A stretch of 64,000 nucleotides of DNA from Kribbella caucasensis (GCF_004361855.1 NZ_SNWQ01000001.1:1-64000), one strand, 5' to 3'; counted from the first letter of the stretch, positions 35,870-46,893 are shown. Program-made: numbers and translations. The notes: generated from the letters alone by a model not told the origin.

Positions 35870-37021
35870 CTACCCCAGCACGAGGGTCGCGTTGCTGGCG
35901 TTCAGCGCTTCGCCGACCGGTTGCGAGTACGACTCGTTGGCCTGGCCGTACTTCGCCATGCACTGCCCGCTGATCAGGGCGGCGCCGCTGGTGATGCCGA
36001 GGGCGTAGCTACCGGTCAGGTTGGCGCCGCCGGAGTCGCCGGACTCGACGCACGCGGTGTGCTGGTAGAGGCCCTTGACCACCTTGTTGGTGCCGTAGTT
36101 CACCGTGACGTTCTTGGCCACGACCCGGCCGCAGGTCCACTTCGTGCTTTTGCCCGACTTGCAGACCGACGCGCCGACCGTCACCCCGGCCCGGCCCTGT
36201 ACTGCGATGTCGCCGCTACCCCAGCGTTCGACTTCACCCCGCTGGTCCCAGCCGTCGATCACGCTGACCGTGCCGTAGTCGTTGCCCGGGAAACTCGAAC
36301 TGCGGGTCTCACCGAGGATGTAGCCGTTACGGGAGAACGAGGGCCGCCCGGACGTGCAGTGACCGGCGGTGAGGAAGATCCTGCTGCCGTCGTTGGTCCG
36401 CGCGTTGAAGCCGAGCGAGCAGGTGTAGCCGGTGTTCTTGTCCACCTGCATCCCGCCGAGCAGGCCGAACTCGTCCGTGGTGGTGACGACACCGGCCGAG
36501 CGCCTGATCGTCACCTTGGTCCCGTTCGCCCGGGCCTTCTTGAGGAATCGCTGGGTGGCCAGGCTCCGCGCTCCCGACGGCACGGTCACCACGACGGTGC
36601 CGGACATCGGGTCGACGAACCAGGACCGCACCTCACCCGCGTTGGACCCGGTGGCGATCTGGTCCAGCTCGCGCTGCACGTCTCCCAGCTGGTCCGCGGT
36701 GAACGGGACCAGCTTCGGGATCGCGCCGGCCGCCCGCACCAGCTCAGCGGTCGCCTGGTCGGATACAGCCACAACCAGGTCACCCGCGTCGTCGAGATAG
36801 CTGCCGACGGCTCTGGTCCCCAACTGGGTCTCGACAGCGTCCGCCTTCACCAGTTGCTCCCGCAGCAGCACGTCCGCCGGGTCCGGAACCGAGACATTGC
36901 CTGCCTGCCCTACCGCCCCGCCCCGCAGATCCGCCTGCGCGCCGTTCGCGGCGATCAGGCCGGCCGCCGTCAGCGCGACGACTCCACACAACGCGGCGCC
37001 CACCCGTAAACGCCCTGGCAT
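35870..37021 (-). CDS. Secreted trypsin-like serine protease with prodomain (streptogrisin type)
   Basis: 383 residues. A signal peptide (VVALTAAGLIAANGAQA) is followed by an alpha-lytic-protease-type prodomain (~residues 40-170), which acts as a folding chaperone, and the mature protease from ~TTDEFGLLGGM. Catalytic residues: His in FLTAGHCTSG, Asp in GNDYGTVSVI, Ser in CVESGDSGGANL. Three Cys pairs are suggested by C-S-L, GHC, C-K/C-G and TAC/GQC positions. It is inserted between folP and folE and is not part of the folate pathway. Confidence 0.92.
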   Translation of the reverse strand: MPGRLRVGAALCGVVALTAAGLIAANGAQADLRGGAVGQAGNVSVPDPADVLLREQLVKADAVETQLGTRAVGSYLDDAGDLVVAVSDQATAELVRAAGAIPKLVPFTADQLGDVQRELDQIATGSNAGEVRSWFVDPMSGTVVVTVPSGARSLATQRFLKKARANGTKVTIRRSAGVVTTTDEFGLLGGMQVDKNTGYTCSLGFNARTNDGSRIFLTAGHCTSGRPSFSRNGYILGETRSSSFPGNDYGTVSVIDGWDQRGEVERWGSGDIAVQGRAGVTVGASVCKSGKSTKWTCGRVVAKNVTVNYGTNKVVKGLYQHTACVESGDSGGANLTGSYALGITSGAALISGQCMAKYGQANESYSQPVGEALNASNATLVLG

Positions 37022-37162
37022 TCCGTTTCCTCCTCACGCCGGCGCTCGCACCCAAAGTCGGAACGCCACTACGGAACGTAAACGTTCAACCACAGAATGT
37101 CCACAGAAACCGGCCACTGACTTTGCAACGACCGCCCCACCCTCCGGGCTACGGGCAGCGGC

Positions 37163-37735
37163 TCAGCTGACGATGAGGCTCATGGCTTCGGCTCGGGTCA
37201 CCGGGTCGCGGAGTTGGCCGCGGACGGCGGAGGTGATGGTCTTGGCGCCGGGTTTGCGGACGCCGCGCATGGTCATGCAGAGGTGCTCGCACTCGATCAC
37301 GACGATCACGCCGCGCGGTTTCAGCAACTCGACGAGCGATTCGGCCACCTGGGTGGTCAGGCGCTCCTGGATCTGAGGGCGTTTCGCGTAGAGGTCCACC
37401 AGGCGGGCCAGCTTCGACAGGCCGGTGATCCTGCCGTCCACGCTGGGGATGTAACCGACATGCGCCACCCCGGTGAACGGCACCAGGTGGTGTTCACAGA
37501 GGCTCCAGACCTCGATGTCCTTGACCAGGATCATCTCGTCGTGGCCGATGTCGAAGGTGGTGGTCAGCACGTCGGCCGGATCCTGGTCCAGGCCGCCCGT
37601 CATCTCGGCGTACGAGCGGGCCACCCGGGCCGGGGTCTCCTTCAGTCCTTCGCGGTCGGGGTCCTCACCGATGGCGATCAGCAGCTCGCGGACCGCCCGT
37701 TCGGCCCGGTCGTGGTCGAACTTCGGTGAGGTCAC
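37163..37735 (-). CDS. folE: GTP cyclohydrolase I
   Basis: 190 residues, decameric enzyme opening folate synthesis by forming dihydroneopterin triphosphate from GTP. Zinc ligands are visible: Cys and His in [20 protein letters not shown] and Cys in [38 protein letters not shown] precedes them. It lies 3 bp after ftsH, as in mycobacteria, and is probably cotranscribed with it. Confidence 0.97.
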   Translation of the reverse strand: MTSPKFDHDRAERAVRELLIAIGEDPDREGLKETPARVARSYAEMTGGLDQDPADVLTTTFDIGHDEMILVKDIEVWSLCEHHLVPFTGVAHVGYIPSVDGRITGLSKLARLVDLYAKRPQIQERLTTQVAESLVELLKPRGVIVVIECEHLCMTMRGVRKPGAKTITSAVRGQLRDPVTRAEAMSLIVS

Positions 37736-37738
37736 CGG

Positions 37739-39769
37739 TCACTCCGCAGGTGGGGTCGGCCCGCCGCCGTAGTTCGGTCCGTGCGCGGCCTCGTCCGGGC
37801 CGACCGACCCGCCGGGGATCACGTCGGACAGCGAGCCGTTCTGGTCGCCGCGGGTCGGCACCGGCATCACCGGCGGCTGGTCCGACGGCACCCGGGTGGA
37901 CGAACCGGTCCAGGCCGGCCGCCGGTCCCGCCGCTGCACCGGCTCGAAGATCCGGGCGATCTCGCCCTTGTCCAGGGTCTCCTTCTCGAGCAGCTCCTCG
38001 ACCAGGTGGTCCAGCACCGCGCGGTTCTCGACCAGGATGTCGAAGGCCTCCTGGTGCGCATTCACGATCAGCTTGCCGACCTCTTCGTCGACCGCCGCGG
38101 CGATCTCCTCGGAGTAGTTGCGCTGGCTGCCGATGTCGCGACCGAGGAACGGCTCGCTGGAGTCCTGGCCGAACTTGATCGCCCCGAGCCGCTCGGTCAT
38201 CCCGTACTGCGTGACCATCGCCCGGGCGAGCGCGGTCGCCTTCTCGATGTCGTTGCTGGCACCCGTGGTCGGGTCGTGGAACACCATCTCCTCGGCGGCG
38301 CGGCCACCGAGCATGTAGGCGAGTTTGTCCAGCATCTCCGACCGGGTGGTCGAGTACTTGTCCTCGTCCGGCAGCACCATCGTGTAACCGAGCGCGCGGC
38401 CACGCGGCAGGATCGTCACCTTGTGCACCGGGTCGGAGTGCGGCAGCGCCGCGGCGACCAGGGCGTGGCCGCCCTCGTGGTACGCGGTGAGCACCTTCTC
38501 CTTGTCGGACATCAACCGGGTCCGGCGCTGCGGTCCGGCGATGACGCGGTCGATCGCCTCGTCCAGCGCGTTCTTGTCGATCTGCTGCTTGTTCAGCCGG
38601 GCGGTCAGCAGGGCCGCTTCGTTCAGCACGTTGGCCAGGTCCGCACCGGTGAAGCCCGGCGTACGCCGCGCGACGGCCCGCAGGTCGGCGTTCTCCGACA
38701 TCGGCTTGCCGCGCGAGTGCACCTTGAGGATCTGCTCGCGTCCCGGCAGGTCCGGCGTGTCTACCGCGATCTGCCGGTCGAACCGGCCCGGGCGCAGCAG
38801 CGCCGGGTCCAGCACGTCCGGCCGGTTGGTGGCTGCGATCAGGATCACACCGCCGCGGACGTCGAAGCCGTCCATCTCGACCAGCAACTGGTTCAGGGTC
38901 TGCTCGCGCTCGTCGTGCCCGCCGCCGAGGCCCGCGCCACGGTGCCTGCCGACGGCGTCGATCTCGTCGATGAAGACAATCGCCGGCGCGTTGGTCTTGG
39001 CCGTCTCGAACAGGTCCCGGACCCGGGAGGCGCCGACACCGACGAACATCTCGACGAAGTCCGAACCGGAGATCGAGTAGAACGGCACCCCGGCCTCACC
39101 GGCGACCGCCCGGGCCAGCAGCGTCTTACCGGTACCCGGCTGGCCGTACAGCAGCACGCCCTTGGGGATCTTCGCGCCGACCGCCTGGAACTTGCCCGGC
39201 TCCTGCAGGAACTCCTTGATCTCGCCGAGTTCCTCGATCGCCTCGTCACAGCCGGCCACGTCGGAGAACGTCGTCTTCGGGGTGTCCTTGGTGATCAGCT
39301 TCGCCTTCGACTTGGCGAAGCTCATCACCCGGGAGCCGCCGCCCTGCATCGAGTTCATCAAGAAGATGAACACCACCGCGATCAGCAGGAACGGGATCAG
39401 CGTCGAGAACACCTGGCCGATGAAGCTCGGCTTCGGGTTCTCCACGTCGTACCGCTCGATCTTGCCGTCGGTGAACAGGGTCTGCAGGGACGTGCCCAAG
39501 GTGTTGGCCTGGCCGTCGACCCAGTGCGCCCGCACCTTCGTGCCGTCGGTCTTCTCGACCCGGATCTCCTGGTCCGGGTCGATCAGCGTCACCGACTTGA
39601 TCGTCTTGTCCGACGACGTGGTGGCCTGCTGGATCAGCTGCACGACCTGGCCGGTCGGCTCGGTCTTGTACCCGGTCGAGCCGGTGAGGAGCTGTCCGAT
39701 CACCAGCACGCCCAGGAAGGCGACGACGATCCAGAACAGCGGTCCGCGGAAGATGCGCTTCACGTCCAT
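37739..39769 (-). CDS. ftsH: ATP-dependent zinc metalloprotease FtsH
   Basis: 676 residues. Two membrane helices ([19 protein letters not shown] near 10; [20 protein letters not shown] near 120) flank a periplasmic-side domain. The AAA+ module has Walker [10 protein letters not shown] near 210 (Gln where Pro is usual), [15 protein letters not shown] and the [23 protein letters not shown]. The protease site is HEGGH near 435. A Pro/Gly-rich tail of ~70 residues follows. Degrades membrane and regulatory proteins. The 254-bp gap upstream should hold its promoter. Confidence 0.97.
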   Translation of the reverse strand: MDVKRIFRGPLFWIVVAFLGVLVIGQLLTGSTGYKTEPTGQVVQLIQQATTSSDKTIKSVTLIDPDQEIRVEKTDGTKVRAHWVDGQANTLGTSLQTLFTDGKIERYDVENPKPSFIGQVFSTLIPFLLIAVVFIFLMNSMQGGGSRVMSFAKSKAKLITKDTPKTTFSDVAGCDEAIEELGEIKEFLQEPGKFQAVGAKIPKGVLLYGQPGTGKTLLARAVAGEAGVPFYSISGSDFVEMFVGVGASRVRDLFETAKTNAPAIVFIDEIDAVGRHRGAGLGGGHDEREQTLNQLLVEMDGFDVRGGVILIAATNRPDVLDPALLRPGRFDRQIAVDTPDLPGREQILKVHSRGKPMSENADLRAVARRTPGFTGADLANVLNEAALLTARLNKQQIDKNALDEAIDRVIAGPQRRTRLMSDKEKVLTAYHEGGHALVAAALPHSDPVHKVTILPRGRALGYTMVLPDEDKYSTTRSEMLDKLAYMLGGRAAEEMVFHDPTTGASNDIEKATALARAMVTQYGMTERLGAIKFGQDSSEPFLGRDIGSQRNYSEEIAAAVDEEVGKLIVNAHQEAFDILVENRAVLDHLVEELLEKETLDKGEIARIFEPVQRRDRRPAWTGSSTRVPSDQPPVMPVPTRGDQNGSLSDVIPGGSVGPDEAAHGPNYGGGPTPPAE

Positions 39770-40023
39770 GTTCGAGGCTTACGCCCCGTCCCTCCTAGCT
39801 CAGCAGGCCCGGGTGAGGGGGCCTTCGACGGTAACACCAGTCCAAGTGTCTCGTGCCGGGCAAGCCTGCCCACCATGAGGGTCACCTGAAACGACGGTAC
39901 GGTCCGTTGTACAGCCTGTCACCAAGTCCGTCGCCGGCCTGTGGACAACCGCCTGTGGACAGCGGCCTTGGGATCAGGGCGCGCCAGGACCTGTGATGCC
40001 GGGCGGCCCGTGATGCCGAGGGG

Positions 40024-40575
40024 TCAGGAGTAGACGTGCGGGGCCAGCGTGGCCACGCACCGCAGGTTCCGGTACTTCTCCGCGTAGTCCAGCCCGTACC
40101 CGACGACGAACTCGTCCGGGATGTCGAAGCCGACGTATCTGACCGGCACCGCCATCTTGGCCGCGTCCGGCTTCCGGAACGCCGTGCAGATCTCCACCGA
40201 GGCCGGCCCGCGGGACTGCAGGTTGCTGACCAGCCAGCTCAGCGTCAGCCCGGTGTCGATGATGTCCTCGACGATCAGCACGTGCCGGTTGGTGATGTCG
40301 GTGTCCAGGTCCTTGAGGATCCGGACCACTCCCGACGACTTCGTCCCCGAGCCGTACGACGAGATGGCCATCCAGTCCATCTCCACGTGCCGGCTGAACG
40401 ACCGGGCCAGGTCGGCCATCACCATCACGGCGCCCTTGAGGACGCCGATCACCAGCAGGTCCTTGTCCTCGTAATCCGCCTCGATCCGGCCGGCCAGCTC
40501 CTTGAGCTTGGCCAGGATCTCCTCCTCGGTATGGAGGATCGCGGTCAGGTCCTTCTCGATGTCCGACGCATCCAC
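40024..40575 (-). CDS. hpt: Hypoxanthine phosphoribosyltransferase
   Basis: 183 residues. Salvages hypoxanthine and guanine with PRPP. VLIVEDIIDTGLTLSWLVSN is the PRPP loop, MDWMAISSYGSGTKSSGVVR the flexible loop, and VGFDIPDEFVVGYGLDYAEK the purine-binding region. Length is standard. It is 13 bp after tilS, as in most Gram-positive bacteria, with ftsH next. Confidence 0.97.
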   Translation of the reverse strand: MDASDIEKDLTAILHTEEEILAKLKELAGRIEADYEDKDLLVIGVLKGAVMVMADLARSFSRHVEMDWMAISSYGSGTKSSGVVRILKDLDTDITNRHVLIVEDIIDTGLTLSWLVSNLQSRGPASVEICTAFRKPDAAKMAVPVRYVGFDIPDEFVVGYGLDYAEKYRNLRCVATLAPHVYS

Positions 40576-40588
40576 GCGGGTCAGCCTG

Positions 40589-41605
40589 TCACACCTTCCG
40601 CCCGGACGCGGAATCCGGCGTCAGGACGATGAATCCGTTCCGGCGCGTCGCCCGGACTCCCTGCGGCAGGTCGATCCACCGCTGCCCCCGCCAGCCGGTG
40701 ATGAGGGCGTCGACGGTCGCGACGTGTCCGGCGGTGAGGTCGTTGGCCCGGCAACCGGCTTCCAGCGCCGCCTGCCGCAGAACCCTGGTCCGGATCGCCT
40801 GCGGTTCCGTCGAGAGCATGCCGACGTCGCAGACCACTTCGTCTTCCGTATGCCGCACCGCGGTCTCGGCCAGGTCGGCGGCCAACACGTCGAGCGCATC
40901 CGCATCGGCCCGCAACAACCCCGCAGTACGGGCGAGCGCTTCGGTCACACCAGGTCCGAGTGCTTCTTCCAGGACCGGCAGCACCTCGTGCCGCACCCGC
41001 ACCCGTTTGTACTGCGGGTCATCGTTGTGCGGGTCGTGCCACGGGCGCAGGCCCGACGCGATGCACGCGGCCGCAGTGGTCGCGCGGGGTACCTCTAGTA
41101 AGGGGCGTCGGAGCAAGCCGGCGACCGGGGCCATCCCCGCCAGCGAGCGAGCACCCGAACCACGGGCCAACCCGAGCAGGACCGTCTCCGCCTGGTCGTC
41201 CCGCGTATGGGCGAGCAGTACGACGTCCGCGCCGAACTCGTCGGCCGCGTCGCGCAGCGCGTCGTACCGGGCTGACCGGGCGGCCGCCTCCGGCCCGCCG
41301 TCGCCACCGACCTCGACAGCACGCACCTGGACGGGTTCGAGGCCCAGTGTGCGGCACTGCTCTGCAGCGGTCTCGGCGGTGTGCGCGGAGTCGGCCTGCA
41401 GCCCGTGGTCCACCACGATCGCACCAGCACGCAGTCCGAGCTTCGGGGCCTCGAACGCGGTCGCAGCGGCCAGTGCCAGCGAGTCGGCACCACCAGAGCA
41501 CGCCACTAGCACGATCGTCTGCCGTGGCAGGTCGGCCAGCGCGGTCCGTACGGCCTCCCTGATCCGCGCAACGGCCGGATGCAGCTTCCCGCGTCGCCCT
41601 TCCAC
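40589..41605 (-). CDS. tilS: tRNA(Ile)-lysidine synthetase
   Basis: About 338 residues from GTG 41605, which is preceded by GGAGGA; in-frame starts further upstream (to 41719) would overlap the metalloprotease gene. The PP-loop [20 protein letters not shown] binds ATP, followed by [20 protein letters not shown] and [20 protein letters not shown]. The C-terminal TilS domain ends near [16 protein letters not shown]. It makes lysidine at C34 of tRNA-Ile, which is essential for AUA decoding. Confidence 0.95.
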   Translation of the reverse strand: MEGRRGKLHPAVARIREAVRTALADLPRQTIVLVACSGGADSLALAAATAFEAPKLGLRAGAIVVDHGLQADSAHTAETAAEQCRTLGLEPVQVRAVEVGGDGGPEAAARSARYDALRDAADEFGADVVLLAHTRDDQAETVLLGLARGSGARSLAGMAPVAGLLRRPLLEVPRATTAAACIASGLRPWHDPHNDDPQYKRVRVRHEVLPVLEEALGPGVTEALARTAGLLRADADALDVLAADLAETAVRHTEDEVVCDVGMLSTEPQAIRTRVLRQAALEAGCRANDLTAGHVATVDALITGWRGQRWIDLPQGVRATRRNGFIVLTPDSASGRKV

Positions 41606-41690
41606 GAGTTCCTCCGCGGATCCACCGAAATGCCCGGGGCCGCGGTGCCGGGCTCCGACCGCGTCGCCGTGCCCCCGGGCGGCTGCGGGG

Positions 41691-42785
41691 TCAGCCGTGG
41701 AGTCGGTTGACCCAGGCATCGGGGTTGGCGATCTCGTGCTTGGTGGGCAGGGTGTTCGGCCCGGTCCACACCCGGTTGAAGCCCGCCATCCCGACCTGGC
41801 CGACCACGTGCCGGACGAACGCGGCCCCGTCCTGGTACTGCTTCAACTTGGCGTCCAGTCCGAGCAGCCGCTTGAGCAGCTGATCCACCGGGTTGCCACT
41901 CTGGCGGCGGGAGGTGAACTTGGACCGGATCGTGTCCACGGTCGGGATCACCGTCGGCCCGACCCCGTCCATCACGAAGTCGGCGTGTCCCTCCAGCAAC
42001 GACATCACTGCGGTCAGCCGGTCCAGCACAGCTCGTTGCTCGGGGGACTGCATCAGGTCGACCAGGCTGAGCTCGCCCTCGCCGCGCACCGACCGGCCCA
42101 ACCGCTGCACAGCCTCACGGAACATGGCCGCGTACGCCGACGCGTCCAGCTCAGCCTGGTCGAGGAACAGCGCGATCTCCGACCGCAGGTGGTCGCGCAG
42201 CCACGGTACGGCGGTGAACTGGACCCGGTGCGTCTCCTCGTGCAGGCAGACCCAGAGCCGGAAGTCCCGCGGTACGACGCCGAGCTCGGACTCCACGTGC
42301 ATCACGTTCGGCGCGACGAGCAGCAGCCGGCCGGTCAGGCCCGGGCGGTCCGGATCCGGTTCGGCCGGGTAGAACGGGTCGAACTGGCCGAGCACCCGGG
42401 AGGACAGGAACGCCAGCAGCGCGCCCGCCTCGATCCCGGTCACCCGGGAGCCGACCGCGGATGACAGGCCGCCGGTCCGCTCCTGCTTCTCCCGCAACTT
42501 GTCCGTCAGCGGCTTCAACACGGTCCGGAACCCGTCCGCGTTGGCCTGCACCCAGCCAGGCCGGTCCACGATCACCACGGGCGCGGTGGCCGAGGTGGCT
42601 TGCAGCCCGGTGAACTCCCGGACGTGCTGCTCGGAGTCCACGGCGAACTGCCGCAGCTCGGCGACCACCTGCTCCGCCTCCGCGCGGCTGACCACCGGCC
42701 CGGGACGCAGCAGCTTGCGCGCCACTACGGTCGCCAACTGCCAGTCGACCATCTCAGTCGCGGTCCCGTTCTCCGCCGTACTCAT
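41691..42785 (-). CDS. Zinc-dependent metalloprotease (DUF2342, F420-biosynthesis-associated family)
   Basis: 364 residues. The zinc site HEETH occurs in [20 protein letters not shown] near residue 182, with downstream acidic ligands in the helical C-terminal domain ([13 protein letters not shown]). [20 protein letters not shown] and [16 protein letters not shown] are family signatures. Orthologs lie between dacB and tilS in actinobacteria (Rv3626c). Its substrate is not known. Confidence 0.9.
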   Translation of the reverse strand: MSTAENGTATEMVDWQLATVVARKLLRPGPVVSRAEAEQVVAELRQFAVDSEQHVREFTGLQATSATAPVVIVDRPGWVQANADGFRTVLKPLTDKLREKQERTGGLSSAVGSRVTGIEAGALLAFLSSRVLGQFDPFYPAEPDPDRPGLTGRLLLVAPNVMHVESELGVVPRDFRLWVCLHEETHRVQFTAVPWLRDHLRSEIALFLDQAELDASAYAAMFREAVQRLGRSVRGEGELSLVDLMQSPEQRAVLDRLTAVMSLLEGHADFVMDGVGPTVIPTVDTIRSKFTSRRQSGNPVDQLLKRLLGLDAKLKQYQDGAAFVRHVVGQVGMAGFNRVWTGPNTLPTKHEIANPDAWVNRLHG

Positions 42786-42852
42786 GATTCGACCCTAATG
42801 GCATGTCCCAACATGCGCTGCTTTTGGCTGCTTACTTCGGGTTGCTTCGGGG

Positions 42853-44232
42853 TCAGCCCGTGCAGCCGCAGTCGGCCAGGGCAGCCGCGGCGCGGTCCAG
42901 GGCGGATCGGGCGGGCAGGGGCTTGTCCGGGGGTGCGCTGTCCGTCGCGACGACAAAGACAAGGAGTGTGCCCGTCCGGGTGCGTACCAGGCCGGCCAGC
43001 GAGTGGATGCTGGTCAGGGTCCCGGTCTTGGCCCGCACCAGCCCGGTCCCCGGACCCGCGCCCGGCCCCGCGAACCTGTCCTCGAGGCTGCCGGTGAACC
43101 CGGCCACCGGCAGCCCACTGATCAGATGCCGCAGCTCCGGTTTGGCCACCGCCACCCGCACGGCCCCCGCGATCACATCGAGCGGCACCAGGTTCGTCCG
43201 GGACAACCCGCTCCCGTCCTCGAACCGCGCCTTGCTGACGTCGATCCCCAGCTTGGTCAGCGTCGCCCGCAACCCCTTCAGGCCGCCCGCGTAGGACCCA
43301 CCGTTCTTCGTCGCCACCCCGACCTGCCGCAACAGCACCTCGGCGCCGTCGTTGTCACTGTGCAGGTTCACGTACTCGACCAGGTCACCGACCGTGGCAG
43401 ACCGTACCTCGGCCACCTGAGTCGCCGTGGCGTCCGCCTTGACCGGTTTGATGCTCGCGGCGACCTTGATCCCGGCCGCCCGCAGCTGCGCCGCGAACGC
43501 CGTCGCGGCCGCCAGCGCCGGCGAGTCGGCCCGCTTGGCCATCCCCGGAGTCACCCGCCCCTCGTTCACCCAAAGCGCCGACGTGCGGGCCGCGATCCCC
43601 TCGGTGACGTACTTCGGCTCCCACTTGGCGTTCGCCGCCGGACCCGTGAACAGCGTGGCGTCGTATCCGAGGGTGACCCCGGCGACGCCCTGCGCCTTGA
43701 GCGCCTTCGCCGTACTCGCGGCCAGGTCCTGCAACGAGGCACGCGCCGGGAAGTCCAGCGGATCGGTCGGCCGCTTCGTCATCAGCAACGGATCACCGCC
43801 GCCCACGAGGATCAACGTGCCCGCACCACTCCGCACCGTCTTGGTGCTGAACTGGTGATCCGCGCCGATCGTCTCCAGCGCCGCGACCGTGGTGATCAGC
43901 TTCATCGTCGACGCGGGGACGATCGACTTCGCCGTCCCCGCCGAGTAGAGCGCCTTGCCCCGCGACGCGTCGTACACGTAGGCCCCGAAGTGCTTCCCGA
44001 GCGCCGGATCACGCAGCACAGGCTGCAGAGCCGCCCGTACGCCGGCAGCGGTGGGTGCGGCGCCCTCGGTCGTCGCCGGGGCGAGCACGACCGGCGCGGC
44101 CGCCGTACTGTTCAATCCCTGCCTGCTCGTTCCCGGTGCGTTGCCGGGCACGGCCTGGGCCCCGCCGACCAGTCCGGTGAGCACAGCACCGGCCGTCAGC
44201 GTGACGAAGACCGCACGGGTAGGACGGGCCAC
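42853..44232 (-). CDS. dacB: D-alanyl-D-alanine carboxypeptidase/endopeptidase (PBP4 class C, S13)
   Basis: 459 residues with a signal peptide ([17 protein letters not shown]). The three penicillin-binding motifs are present: S-x-x-K in [17 protein letters not shown]-x-N in [14 protein letters not shown] and K-T-G in [16 protein letters not shown]. The large insertion between motifs 1 and 2 is typical of S13. It trims or cleaves peptidoglycan outside the membrane. Divergent from ppa with 50 bp between the starts. Confidence 0.95.
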   Translation of the reverse strand: MARPTRAVFVTLTAGAVLTGLVGGAQAVPGNAPGTSRQGLNSTAAAPVVLAPATTEGAAPTAAGVRAALQPVLRDPALGKHFGAYVYDASRGKALYSAGTAKSIVPASTMKLITTVAALETIGADHQFSTKTVRSGAGTLILVGGGDPLLMTKRPTDPLDFPARASLQDLAASTAKALKAQGVAGVTLGYDATLFTGPAANAKWEPKYVTEGIAARTSALWVNEGRVTPGMAKRADSPALAAATAFAAQLRAAGIKVAASIKPVKADATATQVAEVRSATVGDLVEYVNLHSDNDGAEVLLRQVGVATKNGGSYAGGLKGLRATLTKLGIDVSKARFEDGSGLSRTNLVPLDVIAGAVRVAVAKPELRHLISGLPVAGFTGSLEDRFAGPGAGPGTGLVRAKTGTLTSIHSLAGLVRTRTGTLLVFVVATDSAPPDKPLPARSALDRAAAALADCGCTG

Positions 44233-44282
44233 CGGGCTGCTCCTGTCATTTGGTCGGTCCGAACCGTGACAGTATCTGCCGT

Positions 44283-44771
44283 ATGGAGTTCGACGTCTTC
44301 ATCGAGATCCCCAAGGGCACCCGCAACAAGTACGAGCTGGATCACAAGACCAACCGGCTGCGGCTCGACCGCACCCTGTTCACGGCCACCCAGTATCCGT
44401 CCGACTACGGGTTCATCGAGGACACCCTTGGCCAGGACGGCGACCCGCTGGACGCCCTGGTGCTGCTCACCGAGCCGACCTTCCCCGGCTGCCTGATCCG
44501 GGCCCGCGCGATCGGCATGTTCCGGATGACCGACGAGAAGGGCCCCGACGACAAGGTCCTCTGCGTCCCGGCCGGCGACCCGCGCCAGGAGCACCTGCGC
44601 GACATCCACCACGTCCCGGAGTTCGACCGGCTGGAGATCCAGCACTTCTTCGAGGTCTACAAGGACCTGGAGCCGGGCAAGTCGGTCGAGGGCGCCACCT
44701 GGGTCGGCCGCGCCGACGCCGAAGCCGAGATCACCGCCTCCTTCGAGCGCCTGAAGACCGACGGTCACTGA
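44283..44771 (+). CDS. ppa: Inorganic pyrophosphatase
   Basis: 162 residues, family I soluble enzyme that hydrolyses PPi. [40 protein letters not shown] (catalytic D-G-D-P-x-D metal site) and [12 protein letters not shown] are diagnostic. ATG 44283 is chosen since [12 protein letters not shown] is the usual start; a GTG at 44250 would add 11 residues. The dacB-ppa divergent pair matches Rv3627c-Rv3628. Confidence 0.97.
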   Translation: MEFDVFIEIPKGTRNKYELDHKTNRLRLDRTLFTATQYPSDYGFIEDTLGQDGDPLDALVLLTEPTFPGCLIRARAIGMFRMTDEKGPDDKVLCVPAGDPRQEHLRDIHHVPEFDRLEIQHFFEVYKDLEPGKSVEGATWVGRADAEAEITASFERLKTDGH

Positions 44772-44922
44772 TCTACTGCGGCTTGCTGCAGGAACCCTCC
44801 CGATCACCGCAAGCGATCGGTAAGTTGCCCTCCGTCCGGCCAGGCCGGCGCCACGGCCGACCTGACCACCGGCCGCTGGTAGCAGGGCCGCGCCCACCAG
44901 TCGACGTCACCAGCCGATCAGG

Positions 44923-45249
44923 GAGTACGACGTGGACGCGGCGCGCGCCGTCGAGTCCACGCTGATCGGCCCGCTACCGCTCGCCAAGCACTCGGCGCTG
45001 GTGCCCGCCGAAGGAGGGTCGATCGTGTTCAGGTCCGGGATCGCGGCGTACCGGCCGGGACCGAACGGTTCGTTGCTCGCGGCACTCAACGGCGCGCCGA
45101 CATCGTTGGCATCGGCGACTGCGCGCCGTCTGCCGGTCGGCCGGATCGGGCGCACGAAGGACATCGCGGACGCGATCATCGCCTTGCTGCGCAATGGATT
45201 CATGAGTGGCACCGTCCTGCTGATCTGGGCCGGGCTGGCCGGGAGGGCC
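44923..45249 (+). pseudogene. Decayed short-chain dehydrogenase
   Basis: From about 44923 the frame reads DVDAARAVESTLIGPLPLAK, then EGGSIVFRSGIAAYRPGPNG and LLAALNGAPTSLAS, as in the middle of an SDR. It then jumps straight to ATARRLPVGRIGRTKDIADA and RNGFMSGTVLLI, the SDR C-terminus. The N-terminal glycine-rich fold, the Y-x-x-x-K segment and the final residues are missing. It is therefore a remnant with deletions at both ends and in the middle. The 150 bp before it show no gene. Confidence 0.7.
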
Positions 45250-46647
45250 TCACGGGCGGCCGAAGAAGTCGGGGTCCTCCCAGTAGTAGATGCTGTCGAT
45301 GGTGACCGGGCGGCCCGCACGCGGTGCGTGCACCATCCGCCCGCCGCCGAGGTACATCGCAACGTGGAAGATCGTGCCCGGGTCGTCGTGGTTCTCGGCC
45401 CAGAAGATCAGATCGCCCGGCCGCAACTCGTCCTCGGAGATGTGCCGGACCTGCTCGTACTGCGCGACGCTGTAGTGCGGCAACTGCACACCGGCCCGCT
45501 CCCAAGCGCCCATCGTCAGCCCCGAGCAGTCCCACGATCCCGGACCGTCGGCGCCCCAGACGTAGGGCTCGCCCAGCTGCGACAACGCGAACGCGATCGC
45601 CGCAGCCGCGCCCCGGCCGGAGTACGAGCCTCCGTCGTTGCCGCCGCCCGGCCGGCTCGGCTTCTGCTTCTTCTTCGGCGGCTTGGCCGGCTTCTCGTTG
45701 TTCTTCTGCTGCTGTTCGCGGCGCTCACGTTCCTCGCGGGCCCGCTGCTCGGCGGCTTCGCGAGCACGGTCGGCGGCCTCGCGGGCGGCGATCCGCTTGC
45801 GCAGTTCCTCGGCCTTCTTCGCGGCGATGGCGGCGGCTCGCTGACGCGCAAGTTCTTCGAGCCCCCGCTGCCGCTGGTCAGCCACCTGGTACGACGTGTT
45901 CCGCAGTACCGCCAGTTGGCTGATCTGCTTCTTCCGCTCAGCCCCGATCCCGGCGACGGCGGCGGCCTGGTTCGCCTCCGCGGCCTCGGCGGCGGCCTTC
46001 GCCTTCGCGGCCGCCTCGGTAGCCGTCTTCACCTTCGCGACCGCCTGGTCGGCCTGCGCCTTGAACGCGTTGCTGACCACCCGCGTCGCGGTGAACCGGA
46101 GGTACGACCCCTGCATCGCCTGCGACACCGACCGCGCCGCCCCGGCCGAGTCGAGCAACTGCTGCGGACCGTCCGGGGTGAACAGCGAACCGAACTTCGC
46201 GAGATCACCACCACCCTGGTACGACGCGGCCGCGAACCGGCCGATCTGGCGCTGCTGGCCGGCCAGGGTCTTCGCGGCCTTCTGCGCCCGGGCGGCGGCC
46301 GCGGCGGCCTCGATCTTGGCCTGCTGCAGGCGGTACACGGCACCGTTGTACTTCTCCGCCGCGATCCCGGACTCCCGGCCGAGCTGCTCGAGCCGGTTGT
46401 TCGCCGCCGCCAGCTGCTGCTCGATCGCGGCGACCTGGGCCGCCTTGTCGGCTGCCGCTTTCTTCGCGGCGTTCACCTGGGCCTGGGAGGGGATCACCGG
46501 CGGCTTGGGGTCAGCCTGGGCCGGCATCGGAATCAGGGCCATCGTGCCGGCCAGTGAGACGGCGAGCACCCCGGAGAGCAACGCCCTACCGGTCTTCCCA
46601 GTGCTCCCGCCCCGACTGCCGGACTCAGCCCCCTTGGGCGTCCGCAT
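45250..46647 (-). CDS. Secreted NlpC/P60 peptidoglycan hydrolase with coiled coil
   Basis: 465 residues from ATG 46647. Signal peptide around GVLAVSLAGTMALIPMPAQA; then two long Ala-rich coiled coils (residues ~45-130 and 185-340), a basic Pro/Lys linker, and the C-terminal NlpC/P60 domain (~350-465). Catalytic Cys lies in GSWDCSGLTMGAWERAG, His in TIFHVAMYLGGGRMVHAPR. The design matches RipA/PcsB-like endopeptidases kept inactive by the coiled coil until partners bind. An in-frame start at 46842 is rejected as it adds non-signal sequence. Confidence 0.93.
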   Translation of the reverse strand: MRTPKGAESGSRGGSTGKTGRALLSGVLAVSLAGTMALIPMPAQADPKPPVIPSQAQVNAAKKAAADKAAQVAAIEQQLAAANNRLEQLGRESGIAAEKYNGAVYRLQQAKIEAAAAAARAQKAAKTLAGQQRQIGRFAAASYQGGGDLAKFGSLFTPDGPQQLLDSAGAARSVSQAMQGSYLRFTATRVVSNAFKAQADQAVAKVKTATEAAAKAKAAAEAAEANQAAAVAGIGAERKKQISQLAVLRNTSYQVADQRQRGLEELARQRAAAIAAKKAEELRKRIAAREAADRAREAAEQRAREERERREQQQKNNEKPAKPPKKKQKPSRPGGGNDGGSYSGRGAAAAIAFALSQLGEPYVWGADGPGSWDCSGLTMGAWERAGVQLPHYSVAQYEQVRHISEDELRPGDLIFWAENHDDPGTIFHVAMYLGGGRMVHAPRAGRPVTIDSIYYWEDPDFFGRP

Positions 46648-46760
46648 CGGGTCGTTCCTTCCGCCGGTCACGAACCCCTTCCCCAGGGTTCGTGAACTTT
46701 TGGTCCTACTGGACCTCATACGTGACACTAGTTGCCTACAGCCCCATTGGGAACACCTTT
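46648..46760 (-). promoter_or_regulatory. Structured leader of the NlpC/P60 gene
   Basis: In the minus-strand leader, TCACGAACC and GGTTCGTGA (46672-46699 region) can pair over a purine-rich loop. Just upstream a GGTCC-AGTA-GGACC hairpin occurs (~46700-46715). A longer leader with two hairpins before a cell-wall hydrolase gene recalls c-di-AMP (ydaO) leaders of such genes, but the conserved ydaO core could not be matched, so no riboswitch is claimed. Confidence 0.35.
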
Positions 46761-46858
46761 CACACGAATATCTTTGTTTCACCTGCGTGTCGACTTGACA
46801 AACTACAAGCCTGTAATTCACCCGCGGAGATCCGCCAGTCATCCATGAGCGGACAGCA

Positions 46859-46893
46859 AAACGGCGCCGTCCCGGGGTCGGGAGGCGCCGTTT
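46859..46893 (-). terminator. Intrinsic terminator of the nuclease-family gene
   Basis: Arms AAACGGCGCC (46859-46868) and GGCGCCGTTT (46884-46893) pair perfectly, and inside them TCCCG/CGGGA continue the stem around GGGT. On the minus strand the stem is followed by TTTTG. It lies 14 bp past the stop of the gene at 46907. Confidence 0.85.

Noticed and set aside
46795..46830. Consensus-like TTGACA promoter on the plus strand
   Set aside because: No -10 element at a proper distance and no plus-strand gene downstream.
46648..46842. c-di-AMP (ydaO) riboswitch and an extended NlpC start
   Set aside because: Hairpins are present but the conserved riboswitch core could not be matched by eye; the extended N-terminus would bury the signal peptide behind 65 odd residues.
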